In this document: positions 44,597-53,808 of the stretch, piece by piece
Position numbering within the stretch: position 1 is the stretch's first letter
Layout of the letters: every line of letters starts with the position of its first letter
DNA from: Candidatus Poribacteria bacterium
GTDB lineage: Bacteria; Poribacteria; WGA-4E; WGA-3G
Direction: 5' to 3'
Assembly (NCBI GenBank): GCA_958295945.1
Contig: OY282386.1
Coordinates: forward strand, 930,001 to 994,000
Length of the DNA stretch: 64,000 nucleotides
Notes under the pieces: generated by a model
What the model saw: only the letters and a program-made list of their open reading frames with translations
Databases searched by the model: none
What the model was told of the DNA's origin: nothing
Program-made: the position numbers and the translations under genes

Positions 44597-46156
44597 ATGT
44601 TGAATAAGAATATGGAGACGAAGCAGGAATCGGTGATTAGAAAAATCCTGTCTGAAGTTCCCGCGACTTCTACGTACTCCCCTGTAAATGAGGCAATAGA
44701 GAGGGCAACAGAGTTGGGGGAGGACAAAATTGCGGCAGCACTCAATGGTTTCAGTTCTATGCCACAATCTACAAATGTTTTCGCGAACCCCGTTTTACAC
44801 AAGGCTGCCGTAGACTGTAAGGACGCACAGATAACATTGAATATCAGAAGTTTCGCAATTCGTGGGGTTGTCTCAGAGAGTGAGATTATTGAAAACAAAC
44901 TTAGTCCTGCATCCGTTATTTTCGTAGGTCTTTTTGGTAGAAAACCTAATAAAGACACTGATGGTATAGATGAAGAGAATGTTTTTTCAGAACTGATAAA
45001 TAATAATTTCTATAAGTTTACTGAACTTGACAGAGAAGGACTAACAGGTAAACAGAGTCTCATCAATCAGGTCGCAGAATTCGTAAAATCCTTCCCAGAT
45101 GCCGGTCCTGAAGCAGCTATCCAACATTTCTCAACACTACGTAAATTAAGTGAACCGAATCAGCAAGGAATTAAAGGAACAAGGGATCCAGTGGATCTGT
45201 TGTTAGAATTGATTGGGACACACATGGAAAACGTTGCTGTAGGAACAGTATCTGTTTTCATGCGTCACCAGTTGAGAGAAAGCAATGCATTGCACCCCCA
45301 AGTGTTGGCAATGCGTGCAAACGACCTTATTTCTGAACATCAAAAAAGTGGTAAGACCACATTTCAGACTTGTTATAGTCTCCTTTTGGGTAGACAAGCA
45401 AGTGCTGTTGAAGCGAATATTTTAGAACGGATGGGAATCATACAAACACACCACGGTTCTGCAGGTTCAAACGTAGTTGCCCGTTATCTTGCATCTTTGT
45501 ATGCTGGTGCTGTGTCCGATTTCTTTGTTGCATCACAGATGGCTTTAGATGGTGACCGTCATTTTGGTGCTATTCATGATATGACTGCATTTATCAATGA
45601 AATTGAACCGCTTGATACTGAAGCAAGAGAGAAAGCAATTCGTGAACGGATGCGGAGTGCGCTGCCAACCTTTGGACATCCCATGATCGCAGCTGCAGGT
45701 AGATCCGATGAAATCCAACAAGATCCAAGACCCGCAATCTATTTCAATCCATTCATAGATGCAGTTGAAAAGGGAGAGATTCAACTGAGTGATAGACAGA
45801 AAAAGCGTTTAGCAATTATGCAACGTTTATATCAGATTGCTTTTGTTGAAGGCGTTGTGCGTGCTGGTCGTGAAGATGAACCCCCACTCCGTCTAACTCC
45901 TAACACAGACTTCGGGGGATGGGCAGTTCAAGAAGGACTGGACATTTACGAAAGCGATAGGACATTCCTGACTTACATCTTCCGCGGATTTGGTTGGATT
46001 ATGGATGCACGGGAACAACTCCAACTGAAGATTATCCGTCCAGTTATTCCACCAGACCCAGAGATTGTTCCCAAACCCTCCGATGATACGACAATCGCAA
46101 ATGAAGTTGTCGCATTACACAATCGAATGGCAGGTGCTGAGATTTTTGACCAATAG
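44597..46156 (+). CDS. Citrate synthase-like protein
   Basis: 519 residues from the ATG at 44597, which has AAGGAG 6 bases upstream; an in-frame ATG at 44537 has none. Divergent citrate synthase: core segments HHGSAGSNVVARYLASLYAG, MALDGDRHFGAIHDMTAF, FGHPMIAAAGRSDEI and the C-terminal GFGWIMDAREQLQLKIIRP correspond to the regions around the catalytic His residues and the CoA/oxaloacetate site. About 100 residues longer than typical, mostly at the N-terminus. Direct adjacency to icd and mdh strongly supports a TCA role: oxaloacetate plus acetyl-CoA to citrate. 2-methylcitrate synthase or ATP-independent relatives cannot be excluded. Confidence 0.75.
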   Translation: MLNKNMETKQESVIRKILSEVPATSTYSPVNEAIERATELGEDKIAAALNGFSSMPQSTNVFANPVLHKAAVDCKDAQITLNIRSFAIRGVVSESEIIENKLSPASVIFVGLFGRKPNKDTDGIDEENVFSELINNNFYKFTELDREGLTGKQSLINQVAEFVKSFPDAGPEAAIQHFSTLRKLSEPNQQGIKGTRDPVDLLLELIGTHMENVAVGTVSVFMRHQLRESNALHPQVLAMRANDLISEHQKSGKTTFQTCYSLLLGRQASAVEANILERMGIIQTHHGSAGSNVVARYLASLYAGAVSDFFVASQMALDGDRHFGAIHDMTAFINEIEPLDTEAREKAIRERMRSALPTFGHPMIAAAGRSDEIQQDPRPAIYFNPFIDAVEKGEIQLSDRQKKRLAIMQRLYQIAFVEGVVRAGREDEPPLRLTPNTDFGGWAVQEGLDIYESDRTFLTYIFRGFGWIMDAREQLQLKIIRPVIPPDPEIVPKPSDDTTIANEVVALHNRMAGAEIFDQ

Positions 46157-46224
46157 AGATTTTCTCCTTCATAATTCCTTATAACACTTTATAGATACTC
46201 CGTGTGAATCAGAGAGGAATCACA

Positions 46225-47472
46225 GTGATTGAATTTGACCAATTAAAAGTACCGACAACCGGTGAGAAAATTGAGACATCCAACGGACAGATGGTTGTCC
46301 CAGATAACCCCATCGTCCCTGTTATTGAAGGCGACGGTATCGGACGCGACATCATGAAAACGGCACGTCGTGTCGTTGATGCCGCTGTTCAAAGTGCTTA
46401 TGATGGTGAGAAGCAGATCGTTTGGTTTGATGTGTATGCTGGCGAAAACGCGATGGATAAGTATAATGAATGGCTGCCACAAGACACCTTCAATGCGATT
46501 GAACATTTCCGTGTGGCACTAAAAGGACCGCTGACAACTCCCGTCGGCGGTGGATTTCGCAGTTTGAACGTAACACTACGTCAAGTGCTTGAACTCTATG
46601 CTTGCGTGCGACCTGTCCGTTATTTTCAAGGTGTCCCCGCGCCTGTGACGCATCCAGAAAAGATGGACGTTGTCATTTTCCGTGAGAATACCGAAGATGT
46701 CTACGCTGGCATCGAATGGGAGCAAGGCACCCCTGAAGTGAAAAAGGTTATTGACTTGCTACGCACAGAAATGGGTGTTGAAATACGTGAAGATTCTGGT
46801 GTCGGTATTAAGCCGATTAGTATTTTCGCAACGAAACGGCTTACACGCATGGCAATTCAATATGCTATTGAACACAGTAGACGTAGTGTAACCTTTGTCC
46901 ACAAAGGCAATATCATGAAATTCACTGAAGGTGCGTTCTGTGCATGGGGATATGAACTCGCGAAAGAGGAATTTGCTGACACAACAATTACAGAAGCTGA
47001 ACTCTATGACGAATATGATGGGAACGTCCCAGAAGGAAAAATAATCGTCAATGATAGAATTGCCGATAGCATGTTACAGCAGATTTTAACCCGTACCGAT
47101 GAATACGATGTCATTGTTACACCGAATTTAAACGGAGATTATCTTTCAGATGCAGCAGCAGCACAGGTCGGAGGAATCGGCATGGCACCGGGTGGTAATC
47201 TCAACGATGAAGTTGCACTCTTTGAAGCAACACACGGCACAGCACCGAAATATACTGATCAAGATGTCGTCAATCCGAGTTCACTTATCCTGTCAGCAGT
47301 GATGATGTTGGAACATATCGGGTGGCAAGAATCAGCAGACCTTATTATTGCTGGACTTGAGAAGACCATTCTTCAAAAGAAAGTAACTTATGATCTGGAA
47401 CGGTTGATGGAGGGTGCAACGAAAGTTCGCACATCTGAATTCGGTGAAGCAATTATTGACAACTTTCAGTAA
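46225..47472 (+). CDS. icd: Isocitrate dehydrogenase (NADP type)
   Basis: 415 residues from GTG 46225, which follows GAGAGGA; the GTG at 46204 has no ribosome site. Converts isocitrate to 2-oxoglutarate and CO2. Seen: [10 protein letters not shown]-type start ([15 protein letters not shown]), the phosphorylatable-serine loop [60 protein letters not shown] and ATHGTAPKY. All are standard prokaryotic Icd motifs and the length is normal. It is 68 bases after the citrate-synthase-like gene and 34 bases before a small membrane-protein gene, consistent with one operon. Confidence 0.95.
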   Translation: MIEFDQLKVPTTGEKIETSNGQMVVPDNPIVPVIEGDGIGRDIMKTARRVVDAAVQSAYDGEKQIVWFDVYAGENAMDKYNEWLPQDTFNAIEHFRVALKGPLTTPVGGGFRSLNVTLRQVLELYACVRPVRYFQGVPAPVTHPEKMDVVIFRENTEDVYAGIEWEQGTPEVKKVIDLLRTEMGVEIREDSGVGIKPISIFATKRLTRMAIQYAIEHSRRSVTFVHKGNIMKFTEGAFCAWGYELAKEEFADTTITEAELYDEYDGNVPEGKIIVNDRIADSMLQQILTRTDEYDVIVTPNLNGDYLSDAAAAQVGGIGMAPGGNLNDEVALFEATHGTAPKYTDQDVVNPSSLILSAVMMLEHIGWQESADLIIAGLEKTILQKKVTYDLERLMEGATKVRTSEFGEAIIDNFQ

Positions 47473-47506
47473 AAACATTCTGTTACGGTTTACAAGAGAA
47501 CAACAG

Positions 47507-47644
47507 ATGTCATTAAAAACTAAAATAATCCTTAGTGTAGGTTTGTTGGCTGGCATTGGTTTTCTAATGGTGTATGTGATCTATTATCTTCACAAACGTA
47601 TTTTGGAAGAAGTTATTGCAATTCGTGAGCATGTTGAGAAGTAG
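47507..47644 (+). CDS. 45-residue single-span membrane protein between icd and mdh
   Basis: 45 residues: MSLKTKIILS, then one membrane helix at about 6-28 (IILSVGLLAGIGFLMVYVIYY), then a charged amphipathic tail (HKRILEEVIAIREHVEK). Chosen start ATG 47507; an open frame extends upstream into icd but has no ribosome site. It lies 34 bases after icd and 47 bases before the mdh GTG, so it would be co-transcribed with TCA enzymes. Small membrane proteins of this type often tether or modulate larger partners. Family unknown; the coding call rests on the clean helix and position. Confidence 0.55.
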   Translation: MSLKTKIILSVGLLAGIGFLMVYVIYYLHKRILEEVIAIREHVEK

Positions 47645-47691
47645 TATTCGACAAGATATTTTAATGAATAATTTTGTAATTGGAGGAAGAA

Positions 47692-48618
47692 GTGGCAAGA
47701 AAGAAAATTAGTGTAATTGGGGCAGGAAACGTCGGCGCGACAGCAGCATTCCTTATCGCACAGAAACAGCTAGGTGATGTCGTGATGATAGACATCGTTG
47801 ATGGCGTGCCGCAAGGCAAAGCATTAGATATGGCGGAAATGGGTCCGGTAGAACTGTTTGACGCTGCGATTAGCGGTGACCTTGATTATTCCGCAACTGC
47901 TAACTCAGATTTAGTGATTATCACATCGGGTTCCCCACGCAAACCGGGTATGACACGCGAAGACCTATTGCAAACAAACGCGAACATTGTCAGAAGCGTA
48001 ACAGAAAATGTGGTGAAGCATTCACCAGATACTATCCTATTAATGCTTACCAACCCGCTTGACATCATGACATACCATGCGTGGAAGGTTTCAGGATTTC
48101 CTTCACACAGAGTCGTAGGACAAGCTGGTGTGTTGGACTCAGCGCGGTTCCGTTATTTCATCTCGTTAGAACTTGGCGTATCTGTAGAAGATATCCACGC
48201 ACTTGTTCTTGGCGGACACGGTGATACGATGGTGCCGTTACCACGTTATACTACCGTCAACGGTATTCCAATTCCGCAGTTGATACCAGAAGATCGTATT
48301 GAAGCGATGGCACAACGCACTCGTGATGGTGGTGCTGAGGTTGTCAATTTGCTCAAAACGAGTGGATATTATGCGGCGGGTGCATCGTTAGCACAGATGG
48401 CAGAAGCGATAATGTTGGATAAGAAACGACTACTCCCATGCTCTGCACATCTCACCGGACAATACGGTATCAACGATCTGTATATCGGTGTGCCAATCAA
48501 ACTCGGTGCGAATGGCATTGAAGAAATCCTTGAGATTGAGCTGACAGATGACGAGTTGAACGCCTTGCAAACTTCTGCGAATACTTATCGCGAGGGGATA
48601 GCGTTGCTGGGGTACTAA
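47692..48618 (+). CDS. mdh: Malate dehydrogenase (LDH-like type)
   Basis: 308 residues from GTG 47692 with GGAGG 5 bases upstream. Interconverts malate and oxaloacetate with NAD. Seen: IGAGNVGATAAFLI (NAD site), the Asp of MIDIVDG favouring NAD over NADP, SGSPRKPGMTREDL with the substrate Args of malate-type enzymes, MLTNPLDIMTYH, the catalytic His in LGGHGDTMVPLPR, and YGINDLYIGVPIKLG. Length is normal. It is the third enzyme of the TCA cluster. A second copy of its last 22 codons, differing mostly at third positions, lies 255 bases downstream. Confidence 0.95.
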   Translation: MARKKISVIGAGNVGATAAFLIAQKQLGDVVMIDIVDGVPQGKALDMAEMGPVELFDAAISGDLDYSATANSDLVIITSGSPRKPGMTREDLLQTNANIVRSVTENVVKHSPDTILLMLTNPLDIMTYHAWKVSGFPSHRVVGQAGVLDSARFRYFISLELGVSVEDIHALVLGGHGDTMVPLPRYTTVNGIPIPQLIPEDRIEAMAQRTRDGGAEVVNLLKTSGYYAAGASLAQMAEAIMLDKKRLLPCSAHLTGQYGINDLYIGVPIKLGANGIEEILEIELTDDELNALQTSANTYREGIALLGY

Positions 48619-48641
48619 GCAATTTATATTATAAACTTAAT

Positions 48642-48869
48642 ATGAATGACAGGGAAATCATAGAAAATACTGAATGCGAAACGGTCAAGGAAGTTCGTGA
48701 AGTCCGGCATAAAATCTCCGCACGGTTTGACCATGATGTAGGACGGTTGGTCGCGCACTACCAAGAGATGCAGGAAAAGATGCGCCGGTCTGGTAAATAT
48801 AAATTCGCAGATTTACCAAGTAAAAATCCAAAACTCCCAGAACCCGTGGATTCTGAAGTTGCTGATTGA
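48642..48869 (+). CDS. Small conserved-type hypothetical protein downstream of mdh
   Basis: 75 residues, highly charged: TVKEVREVRHKISARFDHDVGRLVAHYQEMQEKMRRSGK. The pattern EVRxxRxxISxxFxxD is familiar from small proteins of cyanobacteria and planctomycetes often found beside toxin-antitoxin genes, but I cannot name a function. It starts 24 bases after the mdh stop and is followed directly by a degenerate second copy of the mdh 3' end, so the gene is bracketed by two mdh tails. No clear ribosome site. Confidence 0.6.
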   Translation: MNDREIIENTECETVKEVREVRHKISARFDHDVGRLVAHYQEMQEKMRRSGKYKFADLPSKNPKLPEPVDSEVAD

Positions 48870-48872
48870 TGC

Positions 48873-48941
48873 GGTGAGTTGGGTGCTTTGCAGACTTCTG
48901 CACAGACTTATCGTGAGGGTATTGTTTTGTTGGGGTACTAA
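48873..48941 (+). pseudogene. Duplicated 3' end of mdh
   Basis: Read in frame, 48873-48941 gives GELGALQTSAQTYREGIVLLGY then TAA, against the true mdh end DELNALQTSANTYREGIALLGY then TAA. Most DNA differences are at third codon positions (CAA/CAG, GCG/GCA, CGC/CGT), so this piece evolved for a while as part of a functional mdh. There is no upstream mdh sequence. See the finding on a possible integration scar. Confidence 0.75.
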
Positions 48942-48965
48942 TTTTTATTCCGTGATCTACTGTTT

Positions 48966-49488
48966 TTAACTGACGTAGATTTTTTCTCTTCTACCTACGG
49001 CATTTCTATATCCTGGGTCTTTTCCTTTCTTCGATCTAAGTTGTCCTGACTTATCTTTCGAATGCATGTTATCTTCTTGTGAGAAAATCCTAACTTTTTG
49101 ACCTACAGCATTTTTATATTTCTTTTGATCTTTAAGATTACCTATTTCCTTCTGCATCTTTTTTTTCTCTGCCTTAAGTTGTTCTACCTCACTTTTCAGA
49201 GACTCAATTTTTCGACGCTTATCTTGTTCTCTCCGCAATAATTCTTTTTCTGTTTTTCCTGATTCATTTCTTAGCACCTCGATCTTTTGATGTGCCTTAG
49301 TTACTTCTGATTCAAGTCGTGCTACCTCACTTTCCAGATACTCAGTTTCTTGGCGCGCAGCCTGTCCCCTCGCCAATAATGCTTGTTCTGATTCTTTTGC
49401 TTTCTCAATTCTTTCAATAAGTTTTGTTTTTCGAGAATCAAGCGACAGTATTTCAGCATTTAGATAACCAGAATATAATTGTTTAAGT
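48966..49488 (-). pseudogene. 3' part of a GIY-YIG/coiled-coil gene cut by an IS
   Basis: After joining to 50621-50885 and dropping the IS and one 8-bp duplication, the frame runs without a stop. This part then encodes about 170 residues: NAEILSLDSRKTKLIERIEK and a long coiled coil (ESEVARLESEVTKAHQKIE, LKSEVEQLKAEKKKMQKEIG), ending in two copies of a short motif (YKNAVGQKVRI, YRNAVGRREKI). The free-standing piece could start at a TTG at 49376 but has no ribosome site. The stop is at 48966. Confidence 0.8.
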
Positions 49489-50620
49489 GAGGGGTGTGCA
49501 TAATTGAATTTAGTCAGGATATAGGTTAAACTCTTATTAAAAGAATAATCTAAAAGGAGTATTAACCATGAGTTATCCTGACCAAAGATATTATATCACA
49601 TTTTTCTCTAAACGCTACAAAGATTTTGAAAAGTCTATCAACGCCAATCAATCCAAACCGAAAGGAAGACCTAAAGTGCATCCTGATAGTTCACTGATTA
49701 TCTTTTTTGCGATTATGCTGATGAGAGGCATAAATCGGTTTAAAGCACAGCACGCTTTTCTTTGTGAACATCCAGCCTGGGTAAAAAAACTCAAGTTCAA
49801 AAGCATTCCGGATCGGACAACTTTATCCCGTCGCTATAAACAACTTGCACCCAGGATTGAGCAGTTCGTTGACTATCTCGGTGACTTAGGTGCCGCATTA
49901 GACACCGATACGCCTCGAGATGTTGTCTTTGTTGACAAAAGCCTCTATAAAGCAGAAGGCAGTGTGTGGCATCAAAAAGACCGAAAAGAAAATCACATTC
50001 CCGAAGGTTTGCGCAACCTTGATACCGATGCAAGTTGGTCAACAAGCAAGTATCGTGGATGGGTTTATGGGTATGGACTGCATCTGACGACAACAGCGAA
50101 AGGTTTTCCGATGTTCGCAAATGTTTGGACCGCTTCTGTAAGCGAAAAAACAGGACTTGATCAAAGGACTGACGCACTTCTAGCGAGAAATATCCAATAT
50201 GTCGTTGCGGATGCTGGCTATACCGACTTTACTCGCACTCAGACACTTGCAAAAGATGGACTTTTCCTTTTGACACCAATAACAGGTGCTAAAGCTACTG
50301 AAAAGGTAGCTTATCTAAAAGCGATTGAAACATCACCGCAGCTTGAAACTTATCAAAAACAACGCAAAACTGCGATTGAACCGGTTTTCAATCTGTTGAC
50401 CGATCTGACAGGAACAAAGAACAATCAGAAACAACTGCCAATATCTCGTCTTGAAAATGTGAGAACCTTTCTGATGTTGGCAATCGTCTTGCTACAAATA
50501 GCAATGTTGGTCAACTCAATATGGAACAGACCTCACAGAGAGGTATCAAGAATGAAAACATTATTTCAATAAACGGAGTGAAAAGGACTATTTTGTTATC
50601 AATATTTATGCACACCCCTC
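49489..50620 (+). mobile_element. Intact insertion sequence with 8-bp target duplication
   Basis: 1132 bp. Perfect 15-bp terminal inverted repeats GAGGGGTGTGCATAA (49489-49503 and complement at 50606-50620), flanked on both sides by GTTTAAGT (49481-49488 and 50621-50628). It carries a single DDE transposase gene on the plus strand. The ends match the miniature element at 43865-44104. The intact repeats, duplication and gene indicate a recent insertion. It splits a GIY-YIG/coiled-coil gene. Confidence 0.9.
49568..50572 (+). CDS. DDE transposase of the IS (IS4/IS5-type fold)
   Basis: 334 residues. N-terminal DNA-binding region (SLIIFFAIMLMRGINRFKAQ, SIPDRTTLSRRYKQL); catalytic Asp in VVFVDKSLYKAEG; second Asp in VVADAGYTDFTRT; catalytic Glu in RKTAIEPVFNLLTDLTG with the Y/R-K pattern of DDE_Tnp_1 enzymes. 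AAGGAG lies 11 bases before ATG 49568. The gene is complete and there is no frameshift. It would also be expected to mobilise the related miniature element. Family within IS4/IS5 is not certain; an 8-bp duplication would fit the ISH1 group of IS5. Confidence 0.9.
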   Translation: MSYPDQRYYITFFSKRYKDFEKSINANQSKPKGRPKVHPDSSLIIFFAIMLMRGINRFKAQHAFLCEHPAWVKKLKFKSIPDRTTLSRRYKQLAPRIEQFVDYLGDLGAALDTDTPRDVVFVDKSLYKAEGSVWHQKDRKENHIPEGLRNLDTDASWSTSKYRGWVYGYGLHLTTTAKGFPMFANVWTASVSEKTGLDQRTDALLARNIQYVVADAGYTDFTRTQTLAKDGLFLLTPITGAKATEKVAYLKAIETSPQLETYQKQRKTAIEPVFNLLTDLTGTKNNQKQLPISRLENVRTFLMLAIVLLQIAMLVNSIWNRPHREVSRMKTLFQ

Positions 50621-50885
50621 GTTTAAGTACCCTAATTGCATCATTGACCGGATACCTAAAGAACTCTTTCTTAGTATTCACACGGTAAGCATTGAGTTTC
50701 TTATGTATATCCGTTTCAAGTTTTTTATACTGTTCACAATATAGGGCGCAGGCAACTTCAAATGGACATGGAACACCAGTTGGGGGAAGGAGTTCTCCCG
50801 CCCGTTCCTCAGCAGTACGACTTGTTTGCCCAATTTTTACTAACCCCGGCATTGCTTCATTCACCAAAATATAGACACATCCCAT
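50621..50885 (-). pseudogene. 5' part of a GIY-YIG/coiled-coil gene cut by an IS
   Basis: ATG 50885 with AAGGAG upstream. Encodes MGCVYILVNEAMPGLVKIGQ and SRTAEERAGELL, a GIY-YIG-type (T5orf172-like) nuclease domain of about 88 residues, up to NDAIRVLK where the IS begins. The open frame then runs 36 codons into the IS. Rejoining with 48966-49488 gives a 259-residue protein. GIY-YIG domains of this type are found in DNA-cleaving or mobile-element-associated proteins. The N-terminal fragment might still be expressed. Confidence 0.8.
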
Positions 50886-51084
50886 GTTTTACTCCTTATA
50901 ATTCCTTTAAAAGGCAATCTGTCCATTGTTAATCTATCTTACATGTGCCATCTTATGTTTAATATAAACTATGTTGACTGATAAAACATACAATTATAGC
51001 ATTTATCAACAAAGTCTATTATGCCGTAGAGTGAAATATCAACGGAATCAAAACTGGTCCATAGTGATGCGACTATACCTTTTA

Positions 51085-51690
51085 TCATACTCTCTGTGCC
51101 ACCATGCTGGCAAGGATACCGAGAATCCTGTCGCACCGCTCAATCGTATAGGTTGACATATCAAGCTGCAAACACTTTCCATCCAACTTGAGAAATAACC
51201 ACTCAACCCCTGTAGTACTCGCACCATAGACAGTGGAGATGTCATTTTCCCTATCGGAGTTAAAACGTTGGGCAGCGATCATCTCAGCAATACACTGCCC
51301 AAGTCCCAGTTTCAAGTCAAGATTCTTGGCTTCAACAAGGATGACAATAGGTGCTTCCAAGTAAAATTGGTTCGGTGATAGACTTACTAAAAAATCACAT
51401 ACACCAGTTAAACCAGATTCTACATCAACATTAAAATCAATTCCAGAGAAGAAACTGATACGCTTTTCACAATGCTCGCGGAGTTCAACAAGCACATCAG
51501 CGACAATCAGTTCCGACCGCGCTTTTTCTGTGCCGATAGCGGTAGCTAAAGCAGCTTTTTTTGCTAATGCAGTCGTCAGATGGTCACTTGGAGGAACCGA
51601 TTCAACATCTGAAAAAAGAGCCGTAGTATCAATTTTCTCAAGTTGAAACGATGGTACTACTGATTCAAGGGTAAACTCGCTGTAAGCCAT
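51085..51690 (-). CDS. PD-(D/E)XK-fold hypothetical protein
   Basis: 201 residues. The core GVCDFLVSLSP (Asp99) followed by PIVILVEAKN (Glu120-x-Lys122) and then GQCIAEMIAAQ (Gln132, Glu136) is the order D...ExK...QxxxE expected for a PD-(D/E)XK nuclease-like fold. Such proteins are common, mostly uncharacterised, in cyanobacteria and planctomycetes, and resemble the nuclease part of restriction enzymes. GGAG precedes the ATG. It begins 39 bases after the dnaK stop and may be read from the same transcript. Whether it cuts DNA is unknown. Confidence 0.7.
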   Translation of the reverse strand: MAYSEFTLESVVPSFQLEKIDTTALFSDVESVPPSDHLTTALAKKAALATAIGTEKARSELIVADVLVELREHCEKRISFFSGIDFNVDVESGLTGVCDFLVSLSPNQFYLEAPIVILVEAKNLDLKLGLGQCIAEMIAAQRFNSDRENDISTVYGASTTGVEWLFLKLDGKCLQLDMSTYTIERCDRILGILASMVAQRV

Positions 51691-51729
51691 ATCTGTTATC
51701 TCCAGAATAGGATGGATACATCAAGGCAA

Positions 51730-53649
51730 TTATTCCTTCTTCTCTTCATCTGCGTCAACAACTTCGTATTCAGCATCAACGACATCCTCAGGTGGCGTAT
51801 CTTCTGAAGGAACATCTTCAGGTGCAGCACCCTGTTCGGCATCGGCTGTCTGTTGATAAAGTTGCGCTGATGCCTCATGCCAAATCTGCATCAATTCATC
51901 AGTAGCAGATTTAATCTCCTCGTTGTTGTTTGTTTCAAGTGCCTGCTTGACCCGTTCAACCCCTGCGTTGACTTTTTCCTTTGTAGCATCATCCACCTTA
52001 TCCCCAAATTCCTTCAGGTTCTTCTCAGTTTCATAGACTAAAGAGTCAGCACGGTTGCGAGTTTCAACTTCTTCCCGTTTCTGTTTATCCTCTTCCGCGT
52101 GTGATTCGGCATCTTTCACCATCTGATCAATTTCTGCATCAGAGAGACCGGAGGATGCAGTAATCGTTATCTTCTGCTCCTTACCTGTTGCCGTATCTTT
52201 GGCAGACACATTCAGAATACCGTTGGCATCAATATCAAAGGTAACATCAATCTGCGGCATGCCTCTAGGTGCGGGTGGAATATCGCTCAGACGGAACCGA
52301 CCAATCGTTTTGTTATAAACTGCCTGTTCACGTTCACCTTGAAGCACATGCACATCAACAGAAGTCTGATTGTCTTCAGCAGTTGTGAACTTTTCAGATT
52401 TCTTTGTCGGAATCGTAGTGTTCTTTTCTATCAACCGCGTAAAGATACCGCCAAGTGTTTCAATACCGAGTGAAAGCGGGGTTACATCTAATAGAAGGAT
52501 ATCTTTTACTTCCTCATCACCTGCAAGCACGCCGCCTTGAATTGCCGCGCCTACAGCAACAACCTCATCAGGATTAACGCCTTTATGCGGTTCCTTACCG
52601 AATAGTTGCTCCACTGCTTCTTGAACCTTTGGCATACGTGTTTGTCCACCAACAAGTATGACTTCATCAATATCGGAGGGTTGCATCTCAGCATCAGCAA
52701 GAGCTTGTTTGCACGGTGTCAAAGAACGTTGAACTAACTCATCGGTAATTTGTTCAAGTTTCGCGCGTGTCAGTGTCAAATTAAGGTGCTTGGGACCACT
52801 CGCATCACTTGTAATAAACGGCAGATTAATATCCGTCTGTGGTGTGCTGGAGAGTTCACATTTTGCAGTTTCTGCTGCCTCTTTTAGACGTTGGAGTGCC
52901 ATCTGATCGCTTCGCAAGTCAATGCCTTGACTACTAAGAAACTCTTGTGCCATCCAATCAATAATCGTTTGGTCAAAATCGTCACCACCGAGGTGAGTAT
53001 CTCCGTTTGTGCTTTTCACCTCAAAGACACCATCACCGATTTCCAAAATAGAGATGTCAAACGTGCCACCCCCAAGGTCGTAGACAGCGATTTTCTTGTC
53101 ACCTTCATTTTGCAACCCATAAGCGAGTGAAGCAGCAGTCGGTTCGTTGATTATCCGTAACACTTCTAAACCGGCGATCTTACCGGAATCCGCTGTAGCT
53201 TGACGTTGGGAATCATTGAAGTATGCAGGCACGGTAATAACTGCTTGTGTGACATCTTCCCCAAGATATGCCTCAGCGGTTTCTTTCATTTTCCGCAAAA
53301 CCATTGCAGAAATTTCTGGAGGAGAGTATTCTTTGCCATCAATATTGACGGCAACATCACCATCTTTATCACTTTTTAATTCATAAGGCACGCGGGAAGC
53401 ATCGTCCCCAAGTTCATTATATTTTCGTCCCATGAACCTTTTTATTGAAAAAATTGTATTTTGAGGGTTTGTGATAGCTTGTCTTTTGGCTACTTGTCCG
53501 ACCGGACGCTCACCCTCTTTCGTAAAACCGACAATTGAGGGAGTCGTCCGATTGCCTTCCGCGTTTTCAATAACCTTAGCATCACCGCCTTCTAAAACGG
53601 CAACGCATGAATTTGTCGTTCCTAAATCAATTCCAATTACTTTGCTCAT
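51730..53649 (-). CDS. dnaK: Chaperone DnaK (Hsp70)
   Basis: 639 residues from ATG 53649 (GGAG 7 bases upstream); an in-frame ATG at 53661 is four codons earlier. ATP-dependent folding chaperone. N-terminal [53 protein letters not shown] and [11 protein letters not shown] mark the ATPase; the peptide-binding domain has [16 protein letters not shown] and [10 protein letters not shown]; the C-terminal lid ends in an acidic tail [13 protein letters not shown], which differs from the EEV.D ending by being extended with Lys. No dnaJ or grpE is adjacent, and no CIRCE element was seen upstream. Confidence 0.97.
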   Translation of the reverse strand: MSKVIGIDLGTTNSCVAVLEGGDAKVIENAEGNRTTPSIVGFTKEGERPVGQVAKRQAITNPQNTIFSIKRFMGRKYNELGDDASRVPYELKSDKDGDVAVNIDGKEYSPPEISAMVLRKMKETAEAYLGEDVTQAVITVPAYFNDSQRQATADSGKIAGLEVLRIINEPTAASLAYGLQNEGDKKIAVYDLGGGTFDISILEIGDGVFEVKSTNGDTHLGGDDFDQTIIDWMAQEFLSSQGIDLRSDQMALQRLKEAAETAKCELSSTPQTDINLPFITSDASGPKHLNLTLTRAKLEQITDELVQRSLTPCKQALADAEMQPSDIDEVILVGGQTRMPKVQEAVEQLFGKEPHKGVNPDEVVAVGAAIQGGVLAGDEEVKDILLLDVTPLSLGIETLGGIFTRLIEKNTTIPTKKSEKFTTAEDNQTSVDVHVLQGEREQAVYNKTIGRFRLSDIPPAPRGMPQIDVTFDIDANGILNVSAKDTATGKEQKITITASSGLSDAEIDQMVKDAESHAEEDKQKREEVETRNRADSLVYETEKNLKEFGDKVDDATKEKVNAGVERVKQALETNNNEEIKSATDELMQIWHEASAQLYQQTADAEQGAAPEDVPSEDTPPEDVVDAEYEVVDADEEKKE

Positions 53650-53808
53650 TATTGTCTCCATCAGTATAATAAATATATAGTTTGTATAATTTGCTGAAAT
53701 TATAAGTGCAATTTCTGTGCCAACATTAATGTTTGAAAATTCGGGTTAAGTTAGGGAAGTAAGTCAATTTGGCAGTTTTAATCGTAATGAGAATATAAAA
53801 TATGTCTG

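Noticed and set aside
51240-53649. dnaK plus PD-(D/E)XK gene as a new defence pair
   Set aside because: Only a 39-base gap supports a link; DnaK is a housekeeping gene with standard motifs, and nothing else ties the two functions together.
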